From contig NZ_JAAOIV010000004.1 of assembly GCF_011440275.1 (NCBI RefSeq), positions 124,001 to 188,000 of the forward strand: a stretch of DNA of 64,000 bases, given 5' to 3'. The notes under the pieces were generated by a model that saw only the letters and a program-made list of their open reading frames with translations, was not told where the DNA came from and did no database searches. Made by a program: the position numbers and the translations under genes. Within the stretch, counting starts at the first letter, position 1, and the number at the start of each line of letters is the position of its first letter. Positions 1 through 9,238 of the stretch are shown piece after piece. Origin of the DNA: Metallococcus carri (GTDB lineage Bacteria > Actinomycetota > Actinomycetes > Actinomycetales > Dermatophilaceae).

Positions 1-582
1 ATCGACGGAGGTCACCTTGGGCAGCGTCAGGGTGAGACCGGCAGGGACCTGCCCGGACCGGCATACTCCCGCGACGAAGAGGGCGAGCGTGCGCAGACCG
101 CGCGCCCGGGTCGGCGCCTCGAAACTCTTGAACCGGATGCCCAACCAGTCCGGTCGCGGAGCCAGGCCGGCGAAGACGTCGACCGCCGCGTCGACGGCGG
201 CATCCTCCGCGTCGTCCGAGCGCACGCCGTAACCGTCCTCGAAGTCCAGCCGCAGATCCTGGATCGGCCGGTCGCGCAGGGTCGCCGTCAGCCGCTCGAC
301 GAGCGGTTCGATGTCCGCCCCCGGCGCCCCGGTGGCGTCGGCCAGCAGGCCGGGGGAAGCGGCATACCGCGAGAGCAGGTCGAGGGACTGCTCACCCCAG
401 ACGCGCGGCAGGTCCGCCGTGGCCAGATCGGCTGCGACGTAGACGGTGTGCACGGGCTGCCGCGTGACCGGATCACCCGGATACCGTTGCGCGAGAGCAT
501 GATCGGCGGCCGCGAGCTGTTCATCGAGCTGCGCGGTCAACCCTGGCAGGAAGTCGGGCAAGGTCGGCACGGCACCGACCAT
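1..582 (-). CDS. DUF6986 / HpcH-HpaI aldolase-like protein, N-terminal part
   Basis: The 194 codons visible start at ATG 582 and run off the left edge, so the C-terminus is missing. The segment LDFEDGYG (residues about 112-119) and RFKSFE (about 150-155) match the acidic and substrate-facing strands of the aldolase/citrate-lyase-like TIM barrels that I know as DUF6986. In other actinomycetes this family tends to sit with purine or allantoin catabolism genes. That fits the divergent IclR regulator 54 bp away and the nucleobase permease beyond it. The reaction of the family is not established to my knowledge, so a C-C lyase role is inference from the fold. No Shine-Dalgarno sequence is obvious before the ATG. 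Confidence 0.75.
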   Translation of the reverse strand, partial: MVGAVPTLPDFLPGLTAQLDEQLAAADHALAQRYPGDPVTRQPVHTVYVAADLATADLPRVWGEQSLDLLSRYAASPGLLADATGAPGADIEPLVERLTATLRDRPIQDLRLDFEDGYGVRSDDAEDAAVDAAVDVFAGLAPRPDWLGIRFKSFEAPTRARGLRTLALFVAGVCRSGQVPAGLTLTLPKVTSVD

Positions 583-636
583 AAACCTCGAACGCGCCTA
601 CAGTGAGTCCCGTCAACGAGGCGGAGAGGGCGTGCG

Positions 637-1404
637 ATGGCCGGCAGTGAGGCGAGCCGAGGCGGCGGAGTGCAGTCGCTCGGACGAGCGCTCGACGTGC
701 TCGAGACGATGCAGCAGCGAGGCGGCGAACTCGCCCTCATCGAGATCAGCGGGGCGACCGGCCTGCCTATGCCGACCATCCATCGGCTGGTCCGCACGCT
801 GGTCGACCGGGGCTATCTGCGCCAGCTGCCGGACAAGCGCTATGCCCTCGGAACCCGCTTGATTCCGCTGGGAAATGCGGCTCAGCAGGTCTTCGGCGTG
901 CAGGCCGCGCCGCAGCTGACCCGGATCGTGGATCAGCTCGGCGAGACCGCAAATCTCGCGACGCTGGACGGCGACATGCTCGTCTACGTCGGCCAGGTGC
1001 CGTCTCCGCACGCGATGCGGATGTTCACCGAGTTGGGCCGCCACGTGCACGCGCACTGTCGCGCCGCGGGCAAGGTTTTGCTCGCCGAACTGGCCGACGA
1101 TGAGGTCCGAAATATATTGCGCCGAGCCGGTATGCCGGCCCGCACGCCCCAGACCGTGACCGATCCGGACGAGCTCCTGCGGCAGGTGCAGCGCATCCGG
1201 GAGACGGGCTACGCCTTCGAGCAGGGTGAGATGGAGATCGGCGTGGAATGTGTGGCGGTGCCGATTCCGAGTGCCACCATGCGGTTGGCGCTGTCGATCT
1301 CGGCTCCGACCGCGCGGATGGACGAGGTCGTGCGCGAGCGGGCGGTGCGCGTGCTGCGCGCGGCAGCGACCTCGATCGCGAGCACGCTCGACGCCTCGGC
1401 CTGA
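637..1404 (+). CDS. IclR-family transcriptional regulator
   Basis: A 255-residue cytoplasmic DNA-binding protein of normal IclR length. Residues about 8-70 form the winged helix-turn-helix (SLGRALDVLE, then TGLPMPTIHRLVRTL as recognition helix, and the wing DKRYALG). The rest is the GAF-like effector domain with EQGEMEIGVECVAVPIP near residue 200, typical of the ligand pocket. The start follows a GGAGAG ribosome site. It lies between the divergent DUF6986 gene and the NCS2 permease, so control of both is likely, with a purine-derived ligand as in AllR-like members. A CGAAA-N6-TTTCG palindrome at 1479-1494, before the permease, is a plausible binding site. Confidence 0.9.
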   Translation: MAGSEASRGGGVQSLGRALDVLETMQQRGGELALIEISGATGLPMPTIHRLVRTLVDRGYLRQLPDKRYALGTRLIPLGNAAQQVFGVQAAPQLTRIVDQLGETANLATLDGDMLVYVGQVPSPHAMRMFTELGRHVHAHCRAAGKVLLAELADDEVRNILRRAGMPARTPQTVTDPDELLRQVQRIRETGYAFEQGEMEIGVECVAVPIPSATMRLALSISAPTARMDEVVRERAVRVLRAAATSIASTLDASA

Positions 1405-1440
1405 GGTGGGCGCGGAGGCGACCACGCTTCGGCATACCTC

Positions 1441-1494
1441 TTGACGGGCCCGCACAACAGGCGCAGGCTTCCTTACATCGAAATTCAGGTTTCG
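1441..1494 (+). promoter_or_regulatory. Promoter and candidate IclR operator of the NCS2 permease
   Basis: TTGACG (1441-1446), 17 bp and CAGGCT (1464-1469) give a plausible vegetative promoter. The perfect interrupted palindrome CGAAATTCAGGTTTCG (1479-1494) lies just downstream of the predicted start of transcription. Its GAAA/TTTC arms resemble boxes of the IclR/AllR family. The link to the adjacent IclR gene is inference. Confidence 0.45.
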
Positions 1495-1537
1495 CGGTGT
1501 GAAAGAGCGCCCGACCTGCCGGAGGGAGCACGACCCT

Positions 1538-2956
1538 GTGAGCACCACCACCGAAAAGCGGCACCCGGTCGACCAGACGATGCCGGTGCCCCAGTCGCTC
1601 GTCTACGGCCTGCAGCACGTGCTGTCGATGTATGCCGGAGTGGTCGCCGTGCCGCTCATCGTCGCCGGGGCGGCCAAGCTCAGCACCGGTGACACGATCT
1701 ACCTGGTGTCCGCCTCGCTGTTCATGGCGGGCATCGCGACCCTGCTGCAAACCATCGGCGTCTGGCGGATCGGTGCGCGGCAGCCGATCGTGCAGGGCAC
1801 CTCGTTCGTGTCCGTGTCGACGATGCTCGCGATCATCGGCACCCAGCAGGGCGGCCATCGGTCGTTGCAGGTGATCTATGGCGCCTTCCTGGTGGCGGGC
1901 GTCTTCGGCTTCCTGATCGCGCCGCTGTTCACGATGCTGCTGCGCTTCTTCCCCGAGGTCGTCACCGGCACGGTGATCACGATGATCGGTCTGTCGCTGA
2001 TCCCGGTCGGCGTCGACTGGTCGGCCGGCGGGGTGGGCGCGAAGGACTACGGCGCCCCGAAGAATTTCGCGCTCGCCGGCATCACCCTGGTGATCATCGT
2101 GCTGATCTACCGATTCGCGCCGGCCTTCCTGTCGCGCATCGCCATCCTGCTCGGCCTGGTCCTCGGCACGCTGGTGGCAATTCCCTTCGGAGTCAACAAC
2201 TTTGGCGCGATCAAGGACGCCCAGATCTTCCAGGTGCCGACGCCCTTCCACTTCGGCCTGCCGTCCTTCGACGTCAGCGCGACGATCTCGATGTGCATCG
2301 TGATGCTGGTGGTCATGACCGAGGCGACGGCCGACATCCTCGCGCTCGGCGAGGTCTGCGAGAAGCCCGCGGATCGCGAGACGGTGACCGCCGGCGTGCG
2401 CGCCGACACCCTGTCGACGGCGGTGGCGGCGGTGTTCAACGGCTTCTCGCTCAGCGCATTTGCGCAAAACGTCGGGCTGGTCGCGATCACCGGCATCCGC
2501 AGCCGGTTCGTGGTCGCCTTCGGTGGCGGCATCCTGGTGGTGCTCGGTCTTTTCCCGGTGCTCGGCGCGGTCGTCGCGGCGGTGCCCGTCGCGGTGCTGG
2601 GCGGTGCCGGGTTGGCGCTCTTCGGCACGGTGACCGCGAGCGGCATCCGCACCTTGCGCGAGGTCGACTTCTCCGGCAACGCCAATATCGTCGTCGTGGC
2701 GGTGTCGCTGGCCTTCGGGCTTGCGCCGATCGTGCGGCCGGAGATCTACCAGCGCTTCCCCGAGTGGTTCCAGACGATCTTCGACTCCGGCATCACCTCG
2801 GCGGCGATCATGGCCGTGCTGCTCAACTATCTGTTCAATATCGTCGGCCGCTCGGCCACGGAAGGCCCGGTCTTCGCGCACGCGCCCGCGCCGGGTGCCA
2901 TCTCCGATGAGGACGAGGCCCGGCTGGAACGCCCGCGGCATGGACCGAGCGTTTGA
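1538..2956 (+). CDS. NCS2-family nucleobase (purine/urate/xanthine) permease
   Basis: A 472-residue polytopic membrane protein of the nucleobase:cation symporter-2 family. The family signature is clear: QNVGLVAITGIRSRFV near residue 310, and the N-terminal QHVLSMYAG segment that carries the substrate-facing histidine in this family. I chose GTG 1538 because GGAGGG lies 12 bp upstream; an earlier GTG at 1499 has no ribosome site. The Q in the QNxG motif occurs in purine and uracil carriers alike, so the exact substrate is open. The IclR regulator upstream and DUF6986 gene suggest purine-derived nucleobases or urate. It is a likely paralogue of the permease at 17864. Confidence 0.88.
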   Translation: MSTTTEKRHPVDQTMPVPQSLVYGLQHVLSMYAGVVAVPLIVAGAAKLSTGDTIYLVSASLFMAGIATLLQTIGVWRIGARQPIVQGTSFVSVSTMLAIIGTQQGGHRSLQVIYGAFLVAGVFGFLIAPLFTMLLRFFPEVVTGTVITMIGLSLIPVGVDWSAGGVGAKDYGAPKNFALAGITLVIIVLIYRFAPAFLSRIAILLGLVLGTLVAIPFGVNNFGAIKDAQIFQVPTPFHFGLPSFDVSATISMCIVMLVVMTEATADILALGEVCEKPADRETVTAGVRADTLSTAVAAVFNGFSLSAFAQNVGLVAITGIRSRFVVAFGGGILVVLGLFPVLGAVVAAVPVAVLGGAGLALFGTVTASGIRTLREVDFSGNANIVVVAVSLAFGLAPIVRPEIYQRFPEWFQTIFDSGITSAAIMAVLLNYLFNIVGRSATEGPVFAHAPAPGAISDEDEARLERPRHGPSV

Positions 2957-2968
2957 AAGACTGGGCGG

Positions 2969-3991
2969 GTGCTCGTCAATTCACCCGCTCTCCCACAGGG
3001 ATATGCCGCCCGCTCGCCCGAGCCTGAGGATCTCGATGCGCTCGTCGAGCTGGAGGCGGCATACCAACGGTTCGCACACGGTTCGGCGAGCGTGGACCGA
3101 CGCGCGGTCGCCTCGTCGGCGACCGGCACCGGCTCGTGGACGAGGCGGCAGCTCGTGGTCGCCGATCCGTCCGGCCGGCTGGTCGCGCGCGCCGCGATTC
3201 ACGACCGCGCCGCCGGGCGGGTCGTCGTCGAACTCGTGGTCGCTCCCGACGAGCCGTCGGCCGACGCTCTCGCCGGTGCGTTGCTCGACTGGCTCGCTCA
3301 CGAGGGCGTCGCGCTCGCGGCCGAGCGCGGGCTGCCCAGCACCCAGCTCGATGCGAGTGCGTATGCCGACGACGCGCGCCAGCAGCGCTGGCTCACCTCC
3401 GACGGTTATCGGTTGGTGCGGACCTGGCTGCAGATGAGCCGTCCGATCACGGCCGAGGACGGGGCACCCGAGGCGTTTGCGCCCCCGAGGGAGGGCGTGA
3501 CGATCCGCCGGGTCGCGACGCACGAGGACGGGTCGCCCGTGGCCGCTGACCTGCAGGCCGTGCACCGGGTGCTGGAGGAGAGCTTCGCCGACCACTTCAA
3601 CTCCTATCGCGAGAGCTTTGCCGAGTTCGTGCAGCGACTGCGGGAGGACCCGGGGCACCGCTGGGACCACTGGTGGCTCGCCGAGGTCGACGTGGACGGG
3701 CAGACCGTGCCCGGCGGCGCGCTGGTCGGCTCGGTGCTGCCGCCCGACGCCGACGGTGTGCCCGGCAGCTATATCGACTACATCGGGGTGCATCGCAACG
3801 CGCGGGGTCGAGGTGTAGCAAAAGCGTTGCTGCACACCGTGATTCGCGATGCTGCCGAGCGGGGTCGCAACCGGTTGGGGCTGGAGGTCGACGCCGACTC
3901 ACCCACCGGAGCCGATGGGCTCTACACCTCGATGGGCTGGGTCACCACATATCGCACCCAGTCGTGGCACCGCGACTGCGCGACCGGCTGA
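2969..3991 (+). CDS. Tandem GNAT-fold acetyltransferase
   Basis: A 340-residue protein with two GNAT-like halves. The C-terminal half has the acetyl-CoA loop in HRNARGRGVAKALLHTVIRDA (about residues 275-295), followed by a typical beta-bulge and a G-N-R-L-G-L-E strand. The N-terminal half looks degenerate, as is common in actinobacterial double-GNAT enzymes related to mycothiol synthase and Eis. The substrate is unknown. GTG 2969 is only 12 bp after the permease stop, with AAGACT six bases before it, which would allow leaderless expression. Convergent with the SDR gene at 4167. Confidence 0.8.
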   Translation: MLVNSPALPQGYAARSPEPEDLDALVELEAAYQRFAHGSASVDRRAVASSATGTGSWTRRQLVVADPSGRLVARAAIHDRAAGRVVVELVVAPDEPSADALAGALLDWLAHEGVALAAERGLPSTQLDASAYADDARQQRWLTSDGYRLVRTWLQMSRPITAEDGAPEAFAPPREGVTIRRVATHEDGSPVAADLQAVHRVLEESFADHFNSYRESFAEFVQRLREDPGHRWDHWWLAEVDVDGQTVPGGALVGSVLPPDADGVPGSYIDYIGVHRNARGRGVAKALLHTVIRDAAERGRNRLGLEVDADSPTGADGLYTSMGWVTTYRTQSWHRDCATG

Positions 3992-4019
3992 GCATCGCGG
4001 TGTGCGCCGGTGGCTTCGG

Positions 4020-4129
4020 TGTGTCCGCGGATCTGCACGAACGGTGTTGCGCAAACGCGGACGCTGATTCGGCGCCCACGGGTGTGTCCGCGGATCCGCA
4101 CGAACGGTGTTTCGCAAACGCGGACGCTG
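4020..4129. repeat. Two copies of a 42-bp inverted 21+21 bp repeat between convergent genes
   Basis: A unit starting GTGTCCGCGGAT at 4020 recurs at 4083, 63 bp (3 x 21) later. Each copy is a 21-bp half followed by its near-inverted partner that ends in CGCGGAC, so each can fold into a hairpin with GTCCGCG/CGCGGAC at its base. The same architecture recurs at 23885. Position between two convergent 3' ends suits a bidirectional terminator or a REP/BIME-like element. Confidence 0.7.
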
Positions 4130-4166
4130 GCGGCGGACGCTGGCGCCGGACGCGGCGCGGCGCTGG

Positions 4167-4931
4167 TCAGCGCGGCGGCATGCGCAGTGCGCCGTCCAGC
4201 CGGATCACTTCACCGTTGAGCATCGGGTTGTCGACGATGTGGGCGACGAGCGCGGCATACTCCTCGGGCGCACCCAGGCGCGACGGGTGCGGCACCTGCT
4301 TCTCCAGGATCTGCTTCACCTCGCCCGGCAGCCCGGCCATCATCGGCGTCTCGAAGGTGCCCGGCGCGATCGTCATCACGCGAATTCCCTTGTCCGCCAA
4401 GTCTCGTGCGCTCGTCAGCGTGAGCCCGACGATGCCTCCCTTGGACGACGCGTAGGCCGCCTGGCCGATCTGCCCGTCGAAGGCCGCAACCGATGCAGTC
4501 ATCACGATCACGCCGCGGTCGCCGTCGACCAGCTCGTTGCCGACCATCGCCTCGGCGGCGAGCCGGAGCACGTTGAAGGTGCCAATCAGGTTGATCTCAA
4601 TCACGGTGCGGTAGTCCTCGAGGCCGAGCACGCCACGCTTGCCGATGATGCGACCCGGCGTGCCCACGCCCGCGCAGTTGACGACGACGCGCAGGTCACC
4701 GAACTCCTGCGCTGCGGCGATCGCGGCGGACACCTGACCTTCGTCGCGCACGTCGGCGGGCACGAACTTGGCCTGGTCGCCGAGTTCGGTGGCGAGTTGC
4801 TCGCCGGGCGAGCTGGGCAGGTCGAGCAACACCACCGCGGCGCCGTCGGCGTGCAGTCGTCGGGCGGTGGCGGCGCCGAGGCCGGAGCCACCTCCGGTCA
4901 CGAGGGCGACCGTGCGAGCGTCGATACGCAT
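4167..4931 (-). CDS. SDR oxidoreductase, HSD10-like 3-hydroxyacyl-CoA dehydrogenase
   Basis: A 254-residue NAD-dependent short-chain dehydrogenase. It shows the cofactor loop TGGGSGLG (12-19), NCAG (about 90), the catalytic YASSK motif (about 166-170) and a C-terminal [16 protein letters not shown] segment. The overall pattern is that of type-2 3-hydroxyacyl-CoA / 2-methyl-3-hydroxybutyryl-CoA dehydrogenases. Those enzymes act in isoleucine and branched-chain acyl-CoA breakdown. The acyl-CoA dehydrogenase 19 bp upstream on the same strand is almost certainly in the same operon and would supply the enoyl-CoA one step earlier. A hydratase is not adjacent, so the pathway must be completed elsewhere. 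Confidence 0.85.
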   Translation of the reverse strand: MRIDARTVALVTGGGSGLGAATARRLHADGAAVVLLDLPSSPGEQLATELGDQAKFVPADVRDEGQVSAAIAAAQEFGDLRVVVNCAGVGTPGRIIGKRGVLGLEDYRTVIEINLIGTFNVLRLAAEAMVGNELVDGDRGVIVMTASVAAFDGQIGQAAYASSKGGIVGLTLTSARDLADKGIRVMTIAPGTFETPMMAGLPGEVKQILEKQVPHPSRLGAPEEYAALVAHIVDNPMLNGEVIRLDGALRMPPR

Positions 4932-4950
4932 CGATGAATCTCCTTTAGTG

Positions 4951-6102
4951 TCAGGCGTTTTCGCTGAGCAGGTGGCGCGCGATCACCAGCCGCTGGATCT
5001 GGTTGGTGCCCTCGAAGATCTGGGTCACCTTGGCCTCGCGGAAGTAGCGCTCGACCGGAAAGTCTGTGGTGTAACCGGCGCCGCCGAGCACCTGGATCGC
5101 GTCGGTCGTCACCTTCATCGCGGCGTCGGTGGCGACCAGCTTGGCAATCGCCGCCTGTTTGCCGAACGGTCGCCCGGCGTCCTTCAGTCGCGCCGCAAAG
5201 AGGTATGCCGCCCGCGCGCTCGCCGTGGCCGCCTCCATGTCGGCGAGCATGAAGGCCAGCCCCTGATGCTCGGCGATGACGCGCCCGAACTGCTGGCGTT
5301 CCTTGGCGTATGCCGTCGCGGCCGTGAGCGCCGACTGGGCGAGGCCGGTCGCCGCGGCCGCGATGCCGAGGCGGCCGGCATCCAAGGCGCTCAACGCAAT
5401 CGCCATACCCTGGCCGCGTTCGCCGATCATCCGGTCGGCGTCGACCGGGACGTCGTCGAAGATCACCTCGGCGACGGGATCACCGGCCAGGCCCATCTTG
5501 CGTTCGGGGCCGCCGAAGCCCAGTCCCGGCGCGTCGGCGGGCACCAGGAAGCAGGAGATCCCCTTGCCTGCGGTGTCGTCGGTGCGCACGAAGGAGGTGT
5601 AGTAGTCGGCGTGCGCGGCATGCGAGATCCAGGCCTTGGTGCCGCGGATCGTCCAGCCGCCGTCGGCCTCGGTGGCGCGGGTGCGCATGCTCGCGATGTC
5701 CGACCCGGCCTCACGTTCCGACAGGCAGTAAGCCCCGAGTTGGTCGCCGCCGAGCATGTCGCCCAGCCAGCGTTGCTGTTGGGCCGCCGTGCCGAACTGC
5801 GCCAGCGGATAACAGGTGAGGGAGTGGACCGAGACGCCGACCGCCACGCTCATCCACACCGCCGCGATCTCCTCGACCACCTGCAGATAGACCTCGTACG
5901 GCTGGCCGCCGCCACCGAGCTCCTCGGCATACGGGAGGGACAGCAGGCCCGCGCGGCCGAGCGTGCGGAAGACATCGCGCGGCGGCGTCGCGGATGACTC
6001 GGCCGCGTCGACGCGGGGCAGCAGCTCCTTGCGCGCGATCTCGCGGGTGAGCGCGAGGAGGTCCTCGGCGTCCGAGGTGGGCAGGAGGCGCTCGACCGGC
6101 AT
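4951..6102 (-). CDS. Acyl-CoA dehydrogenase
   Basis: A 383-residue FAD enzyme of normal length for the family. The flavin-contact motif [11 protein letters not shown] (about 125-135) and the C-terminal EGTNQIQR carrying the catalytic glutamate mark it as a short/branched-chain-type acyl-CoA dehydrogenase, resembling mycobacterial FadE25. An upstream GTG at 6138 would add 12 residues. I prefer ATG 6102 because TAGTCT lies seven bases upstream, the arrangement of leaderless actinobacterial genes, while neither start has a ribosome site. Co-directional with the HSD10-like SDR, so a short beta-oxidation or isoleucine-degradation operon is likely. Confidence 0.88.
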   Translation of the reverse strand: MPVERLLPTSDAEDLLALTREIARKELLPRVDAAESSATPPRDVFRTLGRAGLLSLPYAEELGGGGQPYEVYLQVVEEIAAVWMSVAVGVSVHSLTCYPLAQFGTAAQQQRWLGDMLGGDQLGAYCLSEREAGSDIASMRTRATEADGGWTIRGTKAWISHAAHADYYTSFVRTDDTAGKGISCFLVPADAPGLGFGGPERKMGLAGDPVAEVIFDDVPVDADRMIGERGQGMAIALSALDAGRLGIAAAATGLAQSALTAATAYAKERQQFGRVIAEHQGLAFMLADMEAATASARAAYLFAARLKDAGRPFGKQAAIAKLVATDAAMKVTTDAIQVLGGAGYTTDFPVERYFREAKVTQIFEGTNQIQRLVIARHLLSENA

Positions 6103-6109
6103 GTGGACG

Positions 6110-6115
6110 AGACTA
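6110..6115 (-). promoter_or_regulatory. Leaderless -10 element of the acyl-CoA dehydrogenase
   Basis: TAGTCT on the minus strand is followed by CGTCCAC and then the ATG. TANNNT six or seven bases before a start codon is the usual signature of a leaderless transcript in actinobacteria. Confidence 0.5.
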
Positions 6116-6212
6116 GACGGGCTTGTGAGGGGCACCACACCGGGCTCGACGACAGGAAATGCTTTCGCGTACGCTAGTCACAACAAGAAGAAGTTTCGTC
6201 CTAGGAGGCATC

Positions 6213-8327
6213 GTGGGCGTCTTTCCCAAGGTCCTGATCGAGCAGGCGCACTCCAGCGCTTGGTCCCTCACCCGTGCGGGCGCGGCGCGGATGAATCCGG
6301 CCAATCCCGACGACGCCAGCCTTGAGCGCGCCGCGACCACGCTGCGGTCGCGCGGCATCGAGGTGGCGGCCCGAGATGCCGGCGAGGTGAGCACTACCTC
6401 CCTCGGTGACGCCGATGTCTATGTCGTCGCCCACCCGGCCGAGGCCGCCTCCGAGCGCGCGACCGGCAGCCTGCCCGCGGCGTTCACGCCGGCCGAGATC
6501 GACGCCGTGGTCGAATTCGTCCGCGCCGGAGGCGGATTGATCGTGCTCGGCGACTGCGACCAGGATGTCCACGGCAACAATGTCAACGACCTGCTCACGC
6601 ACTTCGGCCTGCGCATCCGCAGCACCGTCGTGCACGAGTCCGCCGACGGCGGCCGGCGTCATCAGGGCAATGCGACCTGGGTGCTCGCCGAGACCGCCGA
6701 CGGACACGGGCAGGGCCTGCTGGCCGGCGTCGAGCAGATCTGCTTCTACCGCAGCGGCGTGATCGAGGTCGCCGACGGCGCCCCGGTGCAGGTGCTCGCG
6801 CGCACGTCGGCCACCGCGTTCCCCGCGGGCGAGGCGCTGGCCGTCACCACGACCTTCGGTGAAGGACGAGTGGTCGTGCTCGCCGACTCCGACATCATCG
6901 GCGACGACTCGATCGACGAGCTCGACAACGCTCGCTTCTGGAGCAACCTGGTGCTGTGGGCGTCGTCCGGCACGCGCCCGGCGGCCCTGGTCGCGAGCAA
7001 CGGCAGCACCACCGCAGCTCGACCGGAATGGTTGCGGCTCAAGGGTTTTGTCGGCGAGCTGCGCGCGATGCAGAGCAAGGACGGGTCGATCGACGGCGCC
7101 GCGCACGACCACGGTCGCGCCCGCCAACTCGTCGACGGCATCCTCGCCGAGGTCGCTGCCCTCGCGCCTTCTTTCCCGTATGACGAGGCCTATCTCGGCA
7201 CGCTGCCGGCGGACTTCGCCCGGTGGGTGGATGGCGGCTTCGGCATACCGGACTTCCTGGACTCGTTGATGCTCTTCCGGCCCGAGACCCATCGGGTCGA
7301 CGGCGCCGAGCACCTGGTGCTGTTCCCGATGTACACCCAGAACGGCAACCCCGACCGGGTCTTCGAGGCCATCCTGCTCACGGTCAGCTGGCCGGACTGG
7401 CTGGCCCAGGTGGAGGCGGCATACGACAACCCGATGTTCCTGCCGGTGAACTTCCTGGACTTCACGCCCGGTTACGACACCAACTCCGCGGTGCTCTTCC
7501 CCGAGACCGTTGCGGTGCGCGAGGTGCCGAAGTTCACCTGGGGTGCGATCTTCTGCGACCGCGAGGGCGCGCGCTTCCGGCGGGTGGTGTCGGAGGCGGC
7601 CTCGCTGTTGTCGCTGCAGTTGCCGCCGGACGCCGAGCGCTTGGTCGCCTCGCAGTCGCTGGCGCAGTCGACCTTCGCGATGTGGGACCTGATCCACGAC
7701 CGCACACACAGCCACGGCGATCTGCCGTTTGATCCGTTCATGATCAAGCAGCGGATGCCGTTTTGGATGTACGCCCTCGAAGAGCTGCGGTGTGACCTGT
7801 CGACCTTCCGCGAGGCGGTGAAGCTTGAGGCCGAGGGGCAGCCGTATGCGCGGTCGGTCCAGCTGGCGATCCTGTTCGACCGGCTGTTCCGCTTCCCGAT
7901 CACTGGCGACCGGGTGCGCAATTACGACGGGCTCGGTGGCCAGTTGCTGTTCGCCTACCTCCACCAGCACGATGCGCTGCGGTGGACCGACAACCGGCTG
8001 TCCTTCGACTGGCGGCGCCTGCCGGAGGTCGTCGTCGGGCTGTGCGAAGAGGTGGAACGCTTGTACCGCAACGGAATTGACCGTTCGCGGGTTGGCCACT
8101 GGCTCGCGTCATACAAGTTCGTTTCCGGGTATGTCGCGCCGCACCCCGCCTCGACCTGGGCGCGCGGGGCGGACGCGCTGCCGCTCGACGGGAGCGTGAA
8201 GCAACTCGTCGACCTGGTGCAGCCGGATGAGTTCCCGCTCAACGTGTTCTATGAGGCATTGCGCAAGAAGCTCGCGCCGGTGATCGAGTCGACGCGCGGC
8301 ATCACCGCGACCTCGGAGGCGGCATGA
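6213..8327 (+). CDS. DUF6421-family protein with an N-terminal amidotransferase-like domain
   Basis: A 704-residue protein. The start GTG 6213 has a strong AGGAGG four bases upstream. Residues about 1-250 look like a class-I-amidotransferase or ThuA-like alpha/beta domain (IEQAHSSAW, VVAHPAE, GGGLIVLGDCD, VVVLADSDIIGDD). The rest is the DUF6421 region with DRTHSHGDLPFDPFMIKQR around residue 507. This His/Asp-rich stretch looks like a metal or catalytic site and is followed by FWMYALEELRCDLSTF. No function is established to my knowledge. The stop overlaps the next SDR gene by 4 bp (ATGA), and a threonine-aldolase-like gene follows. As I recall, this trio is also found in Streptomyces, which suggests a small conserved pathway. 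Confidence 0.75.
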   Translation: MGVFPKVLIEQAHSSAWSLTRAGAARMNPANPDDASLERAATTLRSRGIEVAARDAGEVSTTSLGDADVYVVAHPAEAASERATGSLPAAFTPAEIDAVVEFVRAGGGLIVLGDCDQDVHGNNVNDLLTHFGLRIRSTVVHESADGGRRHQGNATWVLAETADGHGQGLLAGVEQICFYRSGVIEVADGAPVQVLARTSATAFPAGEALAVTTTFGEGRVVVLADSDIIGDDSIDELDNARFWSNLVLWASSGTRPAALVASNGSTTAARPEWLRLKGFVGELRAMQSKDGSIDGAAHDHGRARQLVDGILAEVAALAPSFPYDEAYLGTLPADFARWVDGGFGIPDFLDSLMLFRPETHRVDGAEHLVLFPMYTQNGNPDRVFEAILLTVSWPDWLAQVEAAYDNPMFLPVNFLDFTPGYDTNSAVLFPETVAVREVPKFTWGAIFCDREGARFRRVVSEAASLLSLQLPPDAERLVASQSLAQSTFAMWDLIHDRTHSHGDLPFDPFMIKQRMPFWMYALEELRCDLSTFREAVKLEAEGQPYARSVQLAILFDRLFRFPITGDRVRNYDGLGGQLLFAYLHQHDALRWTDNRLSFDWRRLPEVVVGLCEEVERLYRNGIDRSRVGHWLASYKFVSGYVAPHPASTWARGADALPLDGSVKQLVDLVQPDEFPLNVFYEALRKKLAPVIESTRGITATSEAA

Positions 8328-9085
8328 GTCTGGACGGCGCTGTCGTGGTCGTGACCGGCGCGAGCGGCGCGCTGGGTGCGTCGGTGGTCGACGCGCTGCT
8401 CGCGCGCGGGGCGACGGTCGTGACGGCCGACCGCTCCGCGGGAGAGACTTCCGGCCGGGTGCAGCACACCACCATCGACCTGCTGGACGAGGAGGCGACG
8501 CGCGCGTGGGGGCGTCAGATCGTCGCCGACCACGGCAGGGTCGACGGTTTGCTGCACCTGGTCGGAGGCTGGAAGGGCGGCAAGGGCATCGTCGAATCCG
8601 ACCTTGCCGACTGGAATGTGTTGCACGACAGCCTGATTCGCACCCTGCAGCATGCTTCGCGGGCATTGCACGATGCGATCGCGGCGAGCCCGGACGGTCG
8701 GCTCGCGATCGTGTCGTCGGTGTCTGTCGAGTCGCCGACCGCCACGAATGCGTCGTATGCCGCAGCCAAGGCGGCCGCCGAAGCGTGGACGCGCGCGGTG
8801 GCCGACTCGTTCGCGCGCTCGTGGGCGACGGCGTCCGAGGTCTCGTCCACGGGGTCGGTTGCGGGCTCGTCCGCGGCGGACTCGGTTGCGGGCCCGTCGG
8901 GGGCGGCAGCGATCGTGCGCGTGATGGCGCTGCTCACGCCGGCGATGCGGGAGAAGAAGCCGAAGGCCACGTTCGCAGGGTTCACGCCCGTGGACGAGGT
9001 GGCCCAGGCGCTGGTGGGCTTGTGGGACCGGCCGGCGGCCGAGGTCAACGGCACCATCCTCGACCTCACCCCGAAACGTCGCTAA
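8324..9085 (+). CDS. SDR-family oxidoreductase, DUF6421 partner
   Basis: A 253-residue short-chain dehydrogenase translationally coupled to the DUF6421 gene through an ATGA overlap. TGASGALG (11-18) is the cofactor loop, SSVSVES the catalytic serine strand, and YAAAK (about 146-150) the Tyr/Lys pair. After the active-site helix there is a serine/glycine-rich insert of about 20 residues (SSTGSVAG...DSVAGPSG, DNA 8846-8900) that ordinary SDRs lack. The last residues TPKRR and the stop codon lie inside the first copy of a 21-bp repeat array, so the C-terminus appears repeat-derived. The substrate is unknown; coupling to DUF6421 is the best clue. Confidence 0.8.
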   Translation: MSLDGAVVVVTGASGALGASVVDALLARGATVVTADRSAGETSGRVQHTTIDLLDEEATRAWGRQIVADHGRVDGLLHLVGGWKGGKGIVESDLADWNVLHDSLIRTLQHASRALHDAIAASPDGRLAIVSSVSVESPTATNASYAAAKAAAEAWTRAVADSFARSWATASEVSSTGSVAGSSAADSVAGPSGAAAIVRVMALLTPAMREKKPKATFAGFTPVDEVAQALVGLWDRPAAEVNGTILDLTPKRR

Positions 9086-9188
9086 ATCCCCGCGAAACGT
9101 CACCAGATCCCCCCGAAACGCCACTCATCCGCCGAGCGGGCACGAATCACCGCCCGAGCGGGCGCGAATCACCGCCCGAGCGGCGAGG
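9069..9188. repeat. Composite short-repeat element: 21-bp array then 22-bp array
   Basis: Three copies of a 20-21 bp unit (type CCCCGCGAAACGTCACCAGA, at 9069, 9088 and 9109) are followed by two and a half copies of a 22-bp unit beginning GAGCGGGCACGAATCACC at 9134, 9156 and 9178. The same two arrays in the same relative order, but inverted, occur at 11694-11853, with a shared linker ending CCGCCGAGCGG. The first unit supplies the stop codon of the SDR gene. The 22-bp unit also occurs at 49082. Confidence 0.85.
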
Positions 9189-9238
9189 ACTTCGCGACCC
9201 GCGTCGGGGCCAGGACAACTCAGTGAGAGGATCCGAAG

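Noticed and set aside
1025..2941. Long minus-strand reading frame opposite iclR and the permease
   Set aside because: Arg/His/Asp-rich shadow translation typical of high-GC antisense frames; the plus-strand proteins have clear family motifs.
6201..8099. 632-codon minus-strand frame opposite the DUF6421 gene
   Set aside because: Composition is shadow-like (His/Arg/Val/Glu-rich), no ribosome site, and it covers a well supported plus-strand gene.
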